64,000 nucleotides of DNA from Pedobacter rhodius (GCF_027213645.1 NZ_JAPWGL010000001.1:310001-374000), one strand, 5' to 3'; positions 7,904 to 16,679 are shown, numbered from the stretch's first letter. The notes: generated by a model from the sequence alone, not told the origin. A program made the numbers and translations.

Positions 7904-9199
7904 TCAATTTCCCTCTGCCCAGTTAAATCTATCAGCAGGAGAGTATTTCCAAGGTGCCTGGTTGTTTTCTATGTTTCCCATCATTGCATTTAGGCTTGCA
8001 GGGGCCTGCGATTCTTCCATTACTGCAAAGCGTCGCAATTCTATAATAATTTGTAACGGATCGATATTTACCGGGCAAGCTTCAACACAGGCATTACAAC
8101 TTGTACAGGCCCAGATTTCTTCTCTGCTGATGTAGTCATCTAAAAGTGATTTACCATCCTGGTGTGCTGCGCCATGTTTATCGATGTTTTTACCAACTTC
8201 TGTAATGCGGTCGCGGGTATCCATCATTATTTTTCTGGGCGATAAGAGTTTTCCGGTGATGTTCGCCGGACAAACAGAGGTACAACGGCCGCATTCCGTA
8301 CACGTGTACGCATTCATCAGGTTTACCCAATTTAAATCCGTTACATCTTTAGCGCCAAATTTTTCGGGTTCTGTTTCTGCAGGAACGAATGAAGGATCGA
8401 GCATTGCTTTTACCTCATTGGTAACAGAAGCCATATTGGTAAACTCGCCCTTAGGTTCGAGATTTGAAAAATAGGTATTCGGAAAAGCAAAAAGAATGTG
8501 GAAATGTTTGGAATAAGGTAAATAGTTTAAAAAAGCCAGTATACCAATGATGTGAAACCACCAGCAACCACGTTCCAGTAAAACCAATGCATTTTCTGTA
8601 TCTGGTAATAAGCCCATTAAAAACTGGCTAACCGGAAAGGCACCTGCATTAACATAATGCTCGGCACCTAAGGCCTGAAGCTTTGCATCGGCTGCGTTCA
8701 TTAAAAGAAAAGCCGACATTAATAAAATTTCGGTTATGAGGATATAATTGGCATCCGATTTTGGCCAGGTTGTCATTTCAACACCCCTGAAACGTTTTAA
8801 TTTTAAAATATTCCTGCGTACAAGAAAAATTACACATGAAAGCCAAACGGTTAAGGCCAGAATTTCAAAAGCGCCGATAAGGAAATTATATAAGCCACCC
8901 AGACCATTAAAAATACGATGTGTGCCGAAAAGGCCGTCGATCATAATTTCTAACACTTCAATATTGATAATAACAAAGCCAACGTATACAAAAAAATGTA
9001 AAAAAGCAGGAATTGGCCGAACAACCATTTTTGATTGACCAAAAGCAACCCGAAGCATGGTCATTAATCTTTTTTGAGGCTGATCATTACGATTTACCGC
9101 TTTACCCAAACGGATATTGCGAATGATTTTCCGAAAGTTAACTGTAAAAAGCGCAATTGCCGCTAGTGTCAGTAGAAGAAAAAGGATTTGACTTACCAT
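7904..9199 (-). CDS. Membrane-bound 4Fe-4S (Fe-S)-binding protein
   Basis: Probable quinone-linked electron carrier. The 431-residue protein has several membrane segments in the first 250 residues (a signal-anchor at about 2-22, then helices near 70-95, 105-130, 150-170 and 220-240). A soluble domain with two 4Fe-4S motifs follows: CTECGRCTSVCP near 300 and CTSCNACVEACP near 365. The arrangement resembles HdrC/NarI-type subunits and fits the CCG protein encoded just downstream. A short gap holding a heptamer array separates them, so they probably act together as an oxidoreductase module. Confidence 0.85.
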   Translation of the reverse strand: MVSQILFLLLTLAAIALFTVNFRKIIRNIRLGKAVNRNDQPQKRLMTMLRVAFGQSKMVVRPIPAFLHFFVYVGFVIINIEVLEIMIDGLFGTHRIFNGLGGLYNFLIGAFEILALTVWLSCVIFLVRRNILKLKRFRGVEMTTWPKSDANYILITEILLMSAFLLMNAADAKLQALGAEHYVNAGAFPVSQFLMGLLPDTENALVLLERGCWWFHIIGILAFLNYLPYSKHFHILFAFPNTYFSNLEPKGEFTNMASVTNEVKAMLDPSFVPAETEPEKFGAKDVTDLNWVNLMNAYTCTECGRCTSVCPANITGKLLSPRKIMMDTRDRITEVGKNIDKHGAAHQDGKSLLDDYISREEIWACTSCNACVEACPVNIDPLQIIIELRRFAVMEESQAPASLNAMMGNIENNQAPWKYSPADRFNWAEGN

Positions 9200-9405
9200 G
9201 CGTTTTAGGTTTGTAACGCTAAATTAGGATATTTAATTCAAATAAATTACTATGCATGCATAAAAAAATATTTAAAAAATGCAGTTTGTAATGATTCTAA
9301 ATTTTTCCTTAAAATAAAATTCAAAACTGTTAAAAATTAATTAATTGATAATCAGGCTTTGAAAGGCTTTTTTGAAAAAAAGTTTTTCTTTTAGAAAAAG
9401 AACGC

Positions 9406-9413
9406 TACATTTG
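9406..9413 (+). promoter_or_regulatory. -7 element of the first tRNA-Phe gene
   Basis: TACATTTG matches TAnnTTTG and lies 15 bases before the tRNA. The expected -33 position holds TTT rather than TTG. The second copy has an identical -7 box. Confidence 0.6.
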
Positions 9414-9428
9414 CAATCCCAAACGGGA

Positions 9429-9501
9429 GGTGCCATAGCTCAGTCGGTAGAGCAAAGGACTGAAAATCCTTGTGTCCCTGGTTCGAATCCAGGTGGCACC
9501 A
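9429..9501 (+). tRNA. tRNA-Phe (GAA), copy 1
   Basis: The 73-base sequence folds as a full cloverleaf: acceptor GGTGCCA/TGGCACC, D-arm GCTC/GAGC, anticodon stem AAGGA/TCCTT around CTGAAAA (anticodon GAA), T-arm CCTGG/CCAGG with TTCGAAT, and discriminator A. The CCA end is not encoded. It is identical to the second copy at 9612-9684. Confidence 0.97.
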
Positions 9502-9510
9502 CTTCCAGAA

Positions 9511-9535
9511 GCCTTTCAGAAATGAAAGGCTTTTT
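9511..9535 (+). terminator. Terminator after tRNA-Phe copy 1
   Basis: GCCTTTCA and TGAAAGGC form a stem followed by five T. The T run is shorter than after the second copy, so read-through is possible. Confidence 0.65.
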
Positions 9536-9566
9536 GGTTAACGGGCGGAATTTTTTTAAAGGCTTC

Positions 9567-9596
9567 TTGCAATTGAAAAAAAGAATATTACATTTG
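9567..9596 (+). promoter_or_regulatory. Promoter of the second tRNA-Phe gene
   Basis: TTG at 9567-9569, a 19-base spacer and TACATTTG at 9589-9596 match the Bacteroidota consensus exactly. The bases between this box and the tRNA are the same as in copy 1. Confidence 0.7.
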
Positions 9597-9611
9597 CAAT
9601 CCCAAACGGGA

Positions 9612-9684
9612 GGTGCCATAGCTCAGTCGGTAGAGCAAAGGACTGAAAATCCTTGTGTCCCTGGTTCGAATCCAGGTGGCACCA
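9612..9684 (+). tRNA. tRNA-Phe (GAA), copy 2
   Basis: Identical to copy 1 over all 73 bases, with the same anticodon GAA. It carries its own promoter and terminator, so the duplicated unit of about 183 bases is a complete transcription unit. Confidence 0.97.
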
Positions 9685-9690
9685 CTTCTT

Positions 9691-9722
9691 AAAAGCCTTT
9701 CAGAAATGAAAGGCTTTTTTTT
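9691..9722 (+). terminator. Terminator after tRNA-Phe copy 2
   Basis: AAAAGCCTTTCA and TGAAAGGCTTTT form a stem followed by a run of eight T (9715-9722, the last four outside the stem). It is the same hairpin as after copy 1, with a longer T run. Confidence 0.8.
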
Positions 9723-10061
9723 ACACCAATAAATACTGTTTCAGCCGGTTCTGCGGCTTTTTTCTAAAGCTTTTGTCAGTTTTTCATATAGTCCAGTTAA
9801 CCTTCAGCCACATTTAAATCTATTGAATTGTTCATTTTTTTCTTATTCCTTAAGCGTATATTACTGATAATTGAATAAAGCTTATTTGTTCATCGTGATT
9901 TTATCGTCATATATTCCCCGTTTAACGATATGTTTAGTATTTAAACTGATTTAAGACTACATTTAAGATAAATAATTTTATAAAAATTTTTCTTAGCGAA
10001 CTTTTATAAAAAATTAAACGTATATAGTATAGTATTAGATTTTAATATTGGCAAAATTTAT
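9723..10061. other. AT-rich intergenic region without a visible gene
   Basis: This 339-base stretch between tRNA-Phe and the S41 peptidase has no convincing open frame. TAATATTG at 10043-10050, 12 bases before the ATG at 10062, is a possible weak -7 element. I see nothing else. Confidence 0.5.
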
Positions 10062-11657
10062 ATGAAAAAAAATATTATAAAACATCTTTTTGTTCTTTCA
10101 ATAGCTGGCATATCGATATTTGCTGCCTGTAAGAAAGGTACGCCAACACCTGAAACGCCAACAACACCTACAACACCATCGGTTACAGGTACGAGGGATG
10201 AATTAACAAAAGATTCGATATTTTTATATTCGAAGGAACTGTATTACTGGAACACCTCCCTGCCTGCATATGACGTATTTAAGCCTCGTTCTTACAGCTC
10301 AAATGAGGCAGAGTTATTTGCAATTACGCAATTTTCAATTAATCCGGATACGGGAAAACCGTATGAATATGTAAGCAGTACTTCAACCACACCAAAATAT
10401 TCTTTCTTCGACTACGGTACAACTGGTAAAACCTCTGCATTAAAGGCAGATGTAAACGGAACGGAAACAGATTACGGTTTTTCAGTTTCTTATAATACTA
10501 CAACTGATTTACGTGTTAAGTATGTATATCCAAATTCGCCCGCAAGTCAGCAGGGGCTAACCAGGGGATGTAGGCTAACTTCTGTAAATGGAAGAACGAG
10601 TTTAACCTACACCTCCAGTAACGTTACTTTTTTAAACGATGCATTATTCGGTACAGCTGCCTCGGTAAGCTTAACATTTATTGATTTAGCTGGCACAACG
10701 AAGACGGTAACCGTTAACAGGGCAACTTATACCGTGAACCCGATATTATTTACAAACGTTTATACTGCGGGAACAAAAAAGGTTGGTTATATCGTATTTA
10801 ACAGTTTTACCAACAATGCATCCGCGGCAATCGGTAGTGTTTTTTCAAATTTTGCAAGCCAGGGTGTTACAGAGGTTGTTGTAGATTTAAGGTATAATGG
10901 CGGTGGCTATGTTAGCACTGCAACTCAAATCATAAATATTCTCAGTCCGACAGCACAAACCGGGAAAACCATGTTTTCGACTTATTATAATTCCTATCTT
11001 CAAAATTTAACAACGGCGCAACGTAAGGCTTCAGTTTTAGCACATCAGCCGCTATTAGATGATGCCGGTAAATTGCAAACCTATACTACCGGAGTAAATG
11101 GTAAATATGCAACTTATGCCGATTTGGATTATTCGGCAACTTCATCGGATAATGTTGAAAAATTCGCCAAATCGGGTTCATTAAATTTAAGCAGGGTTTA
11201 TTTTATTGTTACCGGTTCTACAGCTTCGGCAAGTGAACTTACCATAAACAGTTTGAAACCGGTTATGGATGTGAAATTAATCGGAACGACCACATATGGT
11301 AAGCCTGTTGGTTTTTTCCCGATAAGAATTGATAAGGTTGACATGTATATCCCGGAGTTTGAGACGAAAAATCAGGCAGGAACAGGAGGTTATTATGCTG
11401 GTTTAACTGCAGATAAAGAAGCTTATGAAGATTTAACAAAGGCATGGGGCGACGAAAGCGAAACTTTACTGGCATATGCCTTGTTATACGCGAAGACCGG
11501 AAGTTTTGTGACCACCCCTGGTAAGACAGGAAGTTTAAGCGCTCAATCTGCTGCGGCACCATCAAAATTATCGATTGCAGAGGTTAACCTGGTTTCAGAT
11601 CAATTAGATCAGAATAGCTTTAAAGGAATGGTTTATAAACCGCATAGAAAGTTTTAA
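10062..11657 (+). CDS. S41 family peptidase lipoprotein with PDZ domain
   Basis: C-terminal-processing-type serine peptidase, likely anchored by lipid in the envelope. The 531 residues start with a lipoprotein signal peptide ending FAAC (Cys near residue 23) and a Thr/Pro-rich linker. A PDZ-like domain at about 135-225 (VKYVYPNSPASQQGLTRG) precedes the S41 domain at about 240-440. Family motifs are VVVDLRYNGGGY and TGSTASASELTINSLKP, the latter with the presumed catalytic Ser, then IGTTTYGKPVG. The tail is low in complexity. No neighbour points to a substrate. Confidence 0.88.
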   Translation: MKKNIIKHLFVLSIAGISIFAACKKGTPTPETPTTPTTPSVTGTRDELTKDSIFLYSKELYYWNTSLPAYDVFKPRSYSSNEAELFAITQFSINPDTGKPYEYVSSTSTTPKYSFFDYGTTGKTSALKADVNGTETDYGFSVSYNTTTDLRVKYVYPNSPASQQGLTRGCRLTSVNGRTSLTYTSSNVTFLNDALFGTAASVSLTFIDLAGTTKTVTVNRATYTVNPILFTNVYTAGTKKVGYIVFNSFTNNASAAIGSVFSNFASQGVTEVVVDLRYNGGGYVSTATQIINILSPTAQTGKTMFSTYYNSYLQNLTTAQRKASVLAHQPLLDDAGKLQTYTTGVNGKYATYADLDYSATSSDNVEKFAKSGSLNLSRVYFIVTGSTASASELTINSLKPVMDVKLIGTTTYGKPVGFFPIRIDKVDMYIPEFETKNQAGTGGYYAGLTADKEAYEDLTKAWGDESETLLAYALLYAKTGSFVTTPGKTGSLSAQSAAAPSKLSIAEVNLVSDQLDQNSFKGMVYKPHRKF

Positions 11658-12001
11658 AAAAACATTATTGTAAAATTTACTTATAATTTTCGTCCTGTTC
11701 AGCCTGTCGAATGCTTTATAGTTCCTGAGCACACTTCATTGACTTGTAAAAACTTCTTATTGATCGTTATTTCGACCGCAGTGGAGAAATCTTTGTAATT
11801 GTATTTGGTTCAAAGATTTCTCCATTACGCTGCGCTACATCCGATAGATCGGATCGAAATGACGGCGCTTCTTAATTAACGTCATTTATATTGATTTTTA
11901 TAAAATAAATTATTCCTCAAGATGACAAAGAATGTTTTACAACGAAGCTATTTTATCACCTAAAGAGCCGTTAATCCGAATCTGTTTTATTAACTTCCTA
12001 A
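11658..12001. other. Intergenic region with a REP-like palindrome
   Basis: No gene is visible. The arm at 11766-11795 (ATTTCGACCGCAGTGGAGAAATCTTTG) is complementary, with mismatches, to 11811-11863 (CAAAGATTTCTCC through ATCGAAATGACG). The motif is shared by many Bacteroidota genomes as an intergenic palindrome. It lies between convergent genes. Confidence 0.6.
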
Positions 12002-12601
12002 TTATAATAAAATCTTACTGCTGATGTCTTTATTGATGGTAATGTAACCCGGATATTTTACAGCTGTATTGCCGATCATAATGGTCGGTTTAATCTTTAT
12101 GGTAAGTAAACCAAGTTTTTCATCACTCTTTGAACCCTTTTGAGCAGCCCTTATAATGTCATTTAAAACATTTCCATTTGATATTAAACTGTATATATTG
12201 CTGCCCATCTGAACCGGAACGGTTACAGTTTGGCCTTGCGGAATACTAACAGCCTGGTTTACGATGCCTTCAGCTAAATCTGTATTGTTCACCAGAATTT
12301 TATATTCAAACTGATTTATCGCTGCCAGGTTTGCGGAGGGATTTGTAATCTCCAGATTAAGGTTTGCCCTTAACGGAATATCTTTTCTCAATAATCCAAG
12401 TGCAACACCGGGTAAACTCGCCAGGGTAAAATCCTGTTGGTCGATTAATCTTTTTAAATCTGTGCCTGCCAGCGTAATTTGATTAACGTTTTTTATTTTA
12501 TAGGTACAGGCTTCGAGTGCCTTAATCTGTTGAGCCTGCTTATTTATACCGCAACCAAATAATGAAACGGTTAAAAGGCAAAGCAATAGTTTCTTTTTCA
12601 T
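12002..12601 (-). CDS. LEA14/WHy-like lipoprotein
   Basis: The 199-residue protein has a lipoprotein signal peptide (MKKKLLLCLLTVSLFGCG, Cys near 17). A beta-rich domain follows with PLRANLNLEITNPSANLAAINQFEYKILVNN, which resembles the water-stress (WHy)/LEA14 fold: an N-P-S/N motif after alternating hydrophobic strands, then VNQAVSIPQGQTVTVPV. Such proteins are thought to act in envelope stress tolerance, but the role here is inferred. It stands alone, convergent with the S41 peptidase gene. Confidence 0.6.
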   Translation of the reverse strand: MKKKLLLCLLTVSLFGCGINKQAQQIKALEACTYKIKNVNQITLAGTDLKRLIDQQDFTLASLPGVALGLLRKDIPLRANLNLEITNPSANLAAINQFEYKILVNNTDLAEGIVNQAVSIPQGQTVTVPVQMGSNIYSLISNGNVLNDIIRAAQKGSKSDEKLGLLTIKIKPTIMIGNTAVKYPGYITINKDISSKILL

Positions 12602-12666
12602 GTTAATGATAACGCCGAAATAAATAAACTATTTCAGCAGATAAATTATTTAATCAGATTGTTTAG

Positions 12667-12933
12667 TTAAGGTGCTACAGTTTCAATTTTATCGCCCTCG
12701 TCGTTACCGTGTTTTTCGGCCTCTTTTTCGTCCGTATTACCAGGTAATTCTTCCTCATCGGTATCTTTTTCTTTATCAACAGCTTTTTCTGATTCTTTAA
12801 TTTCCGGTTGTTCAACTTGAGTTGTTGTACTGGCTTTGTCTTCTGTGGAAGGAATAATGGTTTCTACAAGTGATTGTGCATCATCTGACGGTTTTGGATG
12901 AGGTTTAACTGTATTCTTATCTTGATTTTCCAT
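12667..12933 (-). CDS. Small acidic hypothetical protein
   Basis: An 88-residue frame rich in Glu, Asp, Lys and Thr (for example DKEKDTDEEELPGNTDEKEA). It has no hydrophobic core and is probably disordered. It lies on the same strand as the DUF47 gene, 80 bases downstream, with an A-rich start region normal for this phylum. I do not recognise a family, and low complexity weakens the coding case. Confidence 0.5.
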   Translation of the reverse strand: MENQDKNTVKPHPKPSDDAQSLVETIIPSTEDKASTTTQVEQPEIKESEKAVDKEKDTDEEELPGNTDEKEAEKHGNDEGDKIETVAP

Positions 12934-13013
12934 AAATTTCTTTTTATAACAAAAGATTTTAAAACGTTTTTTGTTTCTTTTATTTGAAATTTTAGTAAAT
13001 AAGCAGCTGGATT

Positions 13014-13655
13014 TTATGCATTCTTTAAAAATATCGTTTCAATTACATTGGCTAAATCGTCGCACTTATCTGTTGTTTTTTCCAGCTGACTTAAAATTTC
13101 AGATTGCCTGATTAATGAAATGGCATCATTTTCATGGTCAAAAAGCAAAGAAATTGATTGTTCGTAAAGTCTGTCGGCTTTACTTTCCAGCTGGCCTACA
13201 AGCAGGCAGATGTCGATAATCAGTTGTTTATTTTTGAAATGTTTTATTTCTTTAATTGCTTTGCACAGCTCAGTACACATTTTTGTAATAATCTCAGCAA
13301 GTTTCAGCATGGCCTGATTAGAAGTGTCTAACTGGTAAAGTTCCATGTTTAATACTGTTGCAAGTATATCGTCGGCTATGTCATCAATTTTTGTGGCAAG
13401 TGCATGTACATCTTGTTTATCAAAAGGAACAATAAAATTTTTATTCAATTCATTGTAAATGGTATCTGTCGCTTTATCCCCAATCAGCTCAAGTTTTTTT
13501 ATTTCCTTTGCAAGTTTTGCTTTTGCCTCCGGATCTTTGGAGCGTATAAACAAAACCAATGCTGCAGATATAGCAGACAAGTTTTCAGCGCCTTCCTCAA
13601 ACAAGGGTTGGAAAATTTTATCCTTTGGTATAAATAAACTAAATATTTGATTCAT
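13014..13655 (-). CDS. DUF47 family protein (PhoU-like)
   Basis: All-helical 213-residue protein of the DUF47/PhoU-like family, usually linked to a low-affinity phosphate transporter (Pit). Visible stretches are FFPLFEEGAEN-like FQPLFEEGAENL near residue 20, DKATDTIYNELNKNFIVPFDKQDVHALATKIDDIADDI around 53-92, and LEKTTDKCDDLANVIETIFLKN at the end. The DKQD-H and DDIAD acidic motifs are those expected to bind metal. Unusually, no Pit gene follows. The gene is divergent from a GNAT gene, and TACCTTTG at 13681 could drive that partner. Confidence 0.85.
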   Translation of the reverse strand: MNQIFSLFIPKDKIFQPLFEEGAENLSAISAALVLFIRSKDPEAKAKLAKEIKKLELIGDKATDTIYNELNKNFIVPFDKQDVHALATKIDDIADDILATVLNMELYQLDTSNQAMLKLAEIITKMCTELCKAIKEIKHFKNKQLIIDICLLVGQLESKADRLYEQSISLLFDHENDAISLIRQSEILSQLEKTTDKCDDLANVIETIFLKNA

Positions 13656-13743
13656 GCTTTCTTTAAAATATTAGTAAATGTACCTTTGGTATATTAACAG
13701 AATATCAAATATGTATTATGATGTTGAACCATAAGAAACAGGT

Positions 13744-14226
13744 ATGAGCTTAGTTATTCGTAAAATAGAGGAATCAGATGATAAAAAACTCGCAGAATTA
13801 ATCCGCGTTGTTTTCAGAGAATTTAAAATTGATAAACCTGGTACGGTTTATACTGATCCGACAACTGATCACTTATCTGCTGTTTTTAAACAGGATGGTT
13901 CAGCTTACTGGCTGGCCGAAGAAGATGGTGTATTGCTTGGTGGCTGCGGCATTTACCCGACAGACGGTTTACCTGAAGGTTGCGTAGAATTGGTAAAATT
14001 TTATTTATCTGCCGCTTCGAGGGGAAAGGGAATCGGCAAACTGCTGATGCAAAAAAGTATAGCATCTGCGCAGCATTTTGGCTATAACGAAATTTATCTG
14101 GAATCGTTTCCGGAACTTTCTACCGCAATTGGTATGTATGAAAAAGCAGGGTTTAAAAAACTCGGTGCACCATTGGGTAACTCAGGCCATTTTGCCTGTA
14201 ATGTTTGGATGTTGCTGGTTTTATAA
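13744..14226 (+). CDS. GNAT family N-acetyltransferase
   Basis: A 160-residue single-domain acetyltransferase. The acetyl-CoA-binding motif A is ELVKFYLSAASRGKGIGKLLMQ (residues about 82-103, with the RGKGIG turn). The later strand and helix are IYLESFPELSTAIGMYEKAGF. The acceptor is unknown. TACCTTTG at 13681-13688 may be the -7 element, giving a leader near 50 bases. It is divergent from the DUF47 gene. Confidence 0.85.
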   Translation: MSLVIRKIEESDDKKLAELIRVVFREFKIDKPGTVYTDPTTDHLSAVFKQDGSAYWLAEEDGVLLGGCGIYPTDGLPEGCVELVKFYLSAASRGKGIGKLLMQKSIASAQHFGYNEIYLESFPELSTAIGMYEKAGFKKLGAPLGNSGHFACNVWMLLVL

Positions 14227-14317
14227 TTGATATTTAGAAATAGGGCATTGGGATAATTTTTAAGGTAGTTGGCATAACATAATATTTTAAAAGAAATGCT
14301 TTATCTAGTTTTATGCT

Positions 14318-15325
14318 ATGAAAAAAACCAAAACCGTTCTGATTCATCTTATTTGTTGGATAGCTGTATTAACATATATTTATGGAGAATCTTTAATAGC
14401 AGGAACAACCTTTCAAAAATCGGCGTTCAAAATTTCCATGAATTTCATTCAGGTTGTTGAATTTTACATTTGTTACCTGTGGGTTTATCCATCGTTCCTG
14501 AAACGAGGCAAAATTATTCAATTAATTGCAGCACTCTTGCTTACCATAGCGATATTCATTTCGATGAGGTATTTAATTGAGCAGATTTTATACTTCGAAT
14601 GGTTTGGCATGAAAAATTATGCCGACGATACGCCAATTTTTACCTTTATAACAGACAATATCTATTACAGTATAGCTTTCTTCGTCATTCCCGCCGCTGT
14701 TTTTAGCATTCAACAAAATTTTAAAACGGAAAGAATGACCAGGAAACTGAAAGAAGAAGTCGTAAAGTCGGAACTTGCCTTTTTAAAATCGCAGATAAAC
14801 CCACACTTTTTATATAACACGTTAAATTATGTTTATTCACTGGCAATTCCGGTTTCTGATAAACTGGCGAATGCGGTTTTAAGGTTGTCTGATTTGATGC
14901 GTTACACTTTAAATGAAAGTGCTGATGGCATGGTTAGTTTGGCAAAGGAAATCGATTACCTGGAAAGTTATATCGAACTTTTTAAAATGCGTTTTGAACC
15001 AGATTTTTATGTGGATTTTACGACAGAAGGCGTTTCTGAAGAAAAGATTGCAGCGCTGGTGTTAATCCCTTTTGTAGAAAATGCATTTAAACACGGTATT
15101 GTTAATAACGAACGCCAGCCTGTTAAAATACGATTGAATGTTCAGCATAAAAGATTGAGCTTTGAAGTCAGTAATAAAATCAGCCATGCACAGAAAGATC
15201 ATTCAAGTGGTGTGGGTCTGGTTAATGTACACAGAAGATTGGATTTAATCTATCCTGACAAACACGAATTGTTGATTTCTAATAACGGAAACACCTATAA
15301 AACAACTTTAATATTAAATTTATGA
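14318..15325 (+). CDS. Sensor histidine kinase, LytS/YehU type
   Basis: Membrane sensor that phosphorylates the partner response regulator. The 335-residue protein has about four membrane segments in the first 135 residues. The His_kinase family box QINPHFLYNTLNY has the phospho-acceptor His near 163, and the ATP-binding N box is FVENAFKHGI near 255. GVGLVNVHRRL is the G box. It overlaps the LytTR regulator gene by four bases (ATGA), so the two are translationally coupled. The signal is unknown, as there is no recognisable sensor domain beyond the membrane part. Confidence 0.92.
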   Translation: MKKTKTVLIHLICWIAVLTYIYGESLIAGTTFQKSAFKISMNFIQVVEFYICYLWVYPSFLKRGKIIQLIAALLLTIAIFISMRYLIEQILYFEWFGMKNYADDTPIFTFITDNIYYSIAFFVIPAAVFSIQQNFKTERMTRKLKEEVVKSELAFLKSQINPHFLYNTLNYVYSLAIPVSDKLANAVLRLSDLMRYTLNESADGMVSLAKEIDYLESYIELFKMRFEPDFYVDFTTEGVSEEKIAALVLIPFVENAFKHGIVNNERQPVKIRLNVQHKRLSFEVSNKISHAQKDHSSGVGLVNVHRRLDLIYPDKHELLISNNGNTYKTTLILNL

Positions 15326-16035
15326 TTCGCTGTTTAGCTGTTGATGATGAAGCCTATGCTTCGGATATTATTGCGTCATTTATTAATAAAACACCTTTTT
15401 TAGAATTGGTTGGTACCACAACAAATGCATTTGAGGCATTAAGTATGGTTCAGGATGGAAAAATTGATTTGGTTTTTCTGGATATTCAAATGCCTGAACT
15501 TACAGGTATTCAGTTTTTGAAAATTTGCGGCGACAAATGTAAAGTGATTTTAACAACTGCCTATCCCGAATATGCGCTGGATGGCTTTGATTTAGATGTT
15601 GTAGATTACCTTTTAAAGCCAATCTCTTATGAAAGGTTTTACAAGGCAGTGCAAAAAGCTCAGCAAATCATCGCACCCGCACAATATGAAATTGTAAACA
15701 CGCCAAATCAATCAAACGACTTTATTTTTATAAAAGGTGATACCAAAAACAAGTTTATCAAGGTAAATTATAACGAAATATTATATATCGAGGGTTTAAA
15801 AAATTACGTTTCGGTTTATACGGCCAACCAAAGGATTGTAACCTACCAGGCATTAAGAGAACTGGAAACCCAATTGCCGCATCCACCATTTTATCGCATA
15901 CATAAATCTTATATTATATCCATAGAAAAAATTAAAATGATTGACGGGAATACACTTTACATTGGCGATCAATCCATACCGATAGGCGATACGTATCGAG
16001 AAGAGTTTTTTAAAATTATCAGGGAGAAAAAATAA
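15322..16035 (+). CDS. LytTR family response regulator
   Basis: DNA-binding response regulator of 237 residues. The receiver domain (1-120) has the acidic pair VDDE, the phospho-acceptor Asp near 54 in VFLDIQMPE, and the Lys in DYLLKPI. The C-terminal LytTR domain (about 135-237) shows ILYIEGLKNYVSVYT and PFYRIHKSYII. It forms a four-base overlap with the sensor kinase gene. Its targets cannot be told from this window; LytTR proteins typically bind paired 9-base sites in promoters. Confidence 0.93.
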   Translation: MIRCLAVDDEAYASDIIASFINKTPFLELVGTTTNAFEALSMVQDGKIDLVFLDIQMPELTGIQFLKICGDKCKVILTTAYPEYALDGFDLDVVDYLLKPISYERFYKAVQKAQQIIAPAQYEIVNTPNQSNDFIFIKGDTKNKFIKVNYNEILYIEGLKNYVSVYTANQRIVTYQALRELETQLPHPPFYRIHKSYIISIEKIKMIDGNTLYIGDQSIPIGDTYREEFFKIIREKK

Positions 16036-16043
16036 GCGCCCAG

Positions 16044-16110
16044 ATCAATTAACCATTTAAACAATTAACCAATTAAAGCATATAGCAATTTAACAATCAA
16101 ACAATATTTT
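16044..16110. repeat. Degenerate octamer array, consensus CAATTAAM
   Basis: Units CAATTAAC, CATTTAAA, CAATTAAC, CAATTAAA, GCATATAG, CAATTTAA, CAATCAAA run with a period of eight. The array lies just before the TAACTTTG box (16111-16118) of the MazG-like gene. Confidence 0.65.
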
Positions 16111-16140
16111 TAACTTTGTTCTTCATAAACCAAACACATT

Positions 16141-16608
16141 ATGCAGGAAACAAATTCACTAAACCAGGTTGCAGAATTCCATACTACATTTAAACATCCA
16201 ATTTTAGAATCCCCGGTTATTCCTTCAAAACAACGGGCAAATCTTCGGATTTCGCTATTGGCAGAAGAATTAAAAGAATTACAGGAGGCTGTGGAAAATG
16301 ATGATTTAGTGGAAGTGGCCGATGCACTTTGCGATTTGCAATATGTTTTAGCCGGTGCAATACATGAATTTGGTTTGGGCGGAAAGTTTAAAACTTTATT
16401 TGATGAAGTTCACCGTTCCAATATGAGTAAGGCTTGTAAAACCATAGAAGAGGCAGAGCAAACCATTCAGTTTTATTTAGATAAAGACGGAACAGAATCG
16501 TACCACAAAGAAATTGACGGTTTGTTTCTCGTTTTCCGTAAATCGGATGACAAAACCCTAAAATCAATTAATTATTCACCTGCAGATTTGAAAGGTTTGT
16601 TAGGCTAA
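16141..16608 (+). CDS. MazG-like nucleoside triphosphate pyrophosphohydrolase
   Basis: All-alpha NTP pyrophosphatase-superfamily protein (MazG/HisE-like) of 155 residues. The metal-binding motif is EELKELQEAVENDDLVEVADALCDLQYVL (about 37-66), with EExxE and the later ExxD pair. HRSNMSKACKT near 97 is also typical. Members hydrolyse non-canonical or excess NTPs; the true substrate is not known. TAACTTTG at 16111-16118 may be the promoter -7 element. It is upstream of, but not overlapping, the SNF2 helicase gene. Confidence 0.85.
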   Translation: MQETNSLNQVAEFHTTFKHPILESPVIPSKQRANLRISLLAEELKELQEAVENDDLVEVADALCDLQYVLAGAIHEFGLGGKFKTLFDEVHRSNMSKACKTIEEAEQTIQFYLDKDGTESYHKEIDGLFLVFRKSDDKTLKSINYSPADLKGLLG

Positions 16609-16679
16609 TGTTTGAGCGGAAAGGCTTAGCCTTTAAAAATTAAGTTCATGTATTTATTTGCCAAACTGTATTGTATTAA

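Noticed and set aside
9372..9692. An open frame of 106 codons across both tRNA-Phe genes
   Set aside because: It is translated tRNA and duplicated flank. The two halves are the same because the DNA is duplicated, not because a protein repeat exists.
13404..13650. Plus-strand frames opposite the DUF47 gene
   Set aside because: They are shadows of a well-supported gene on the other strand.
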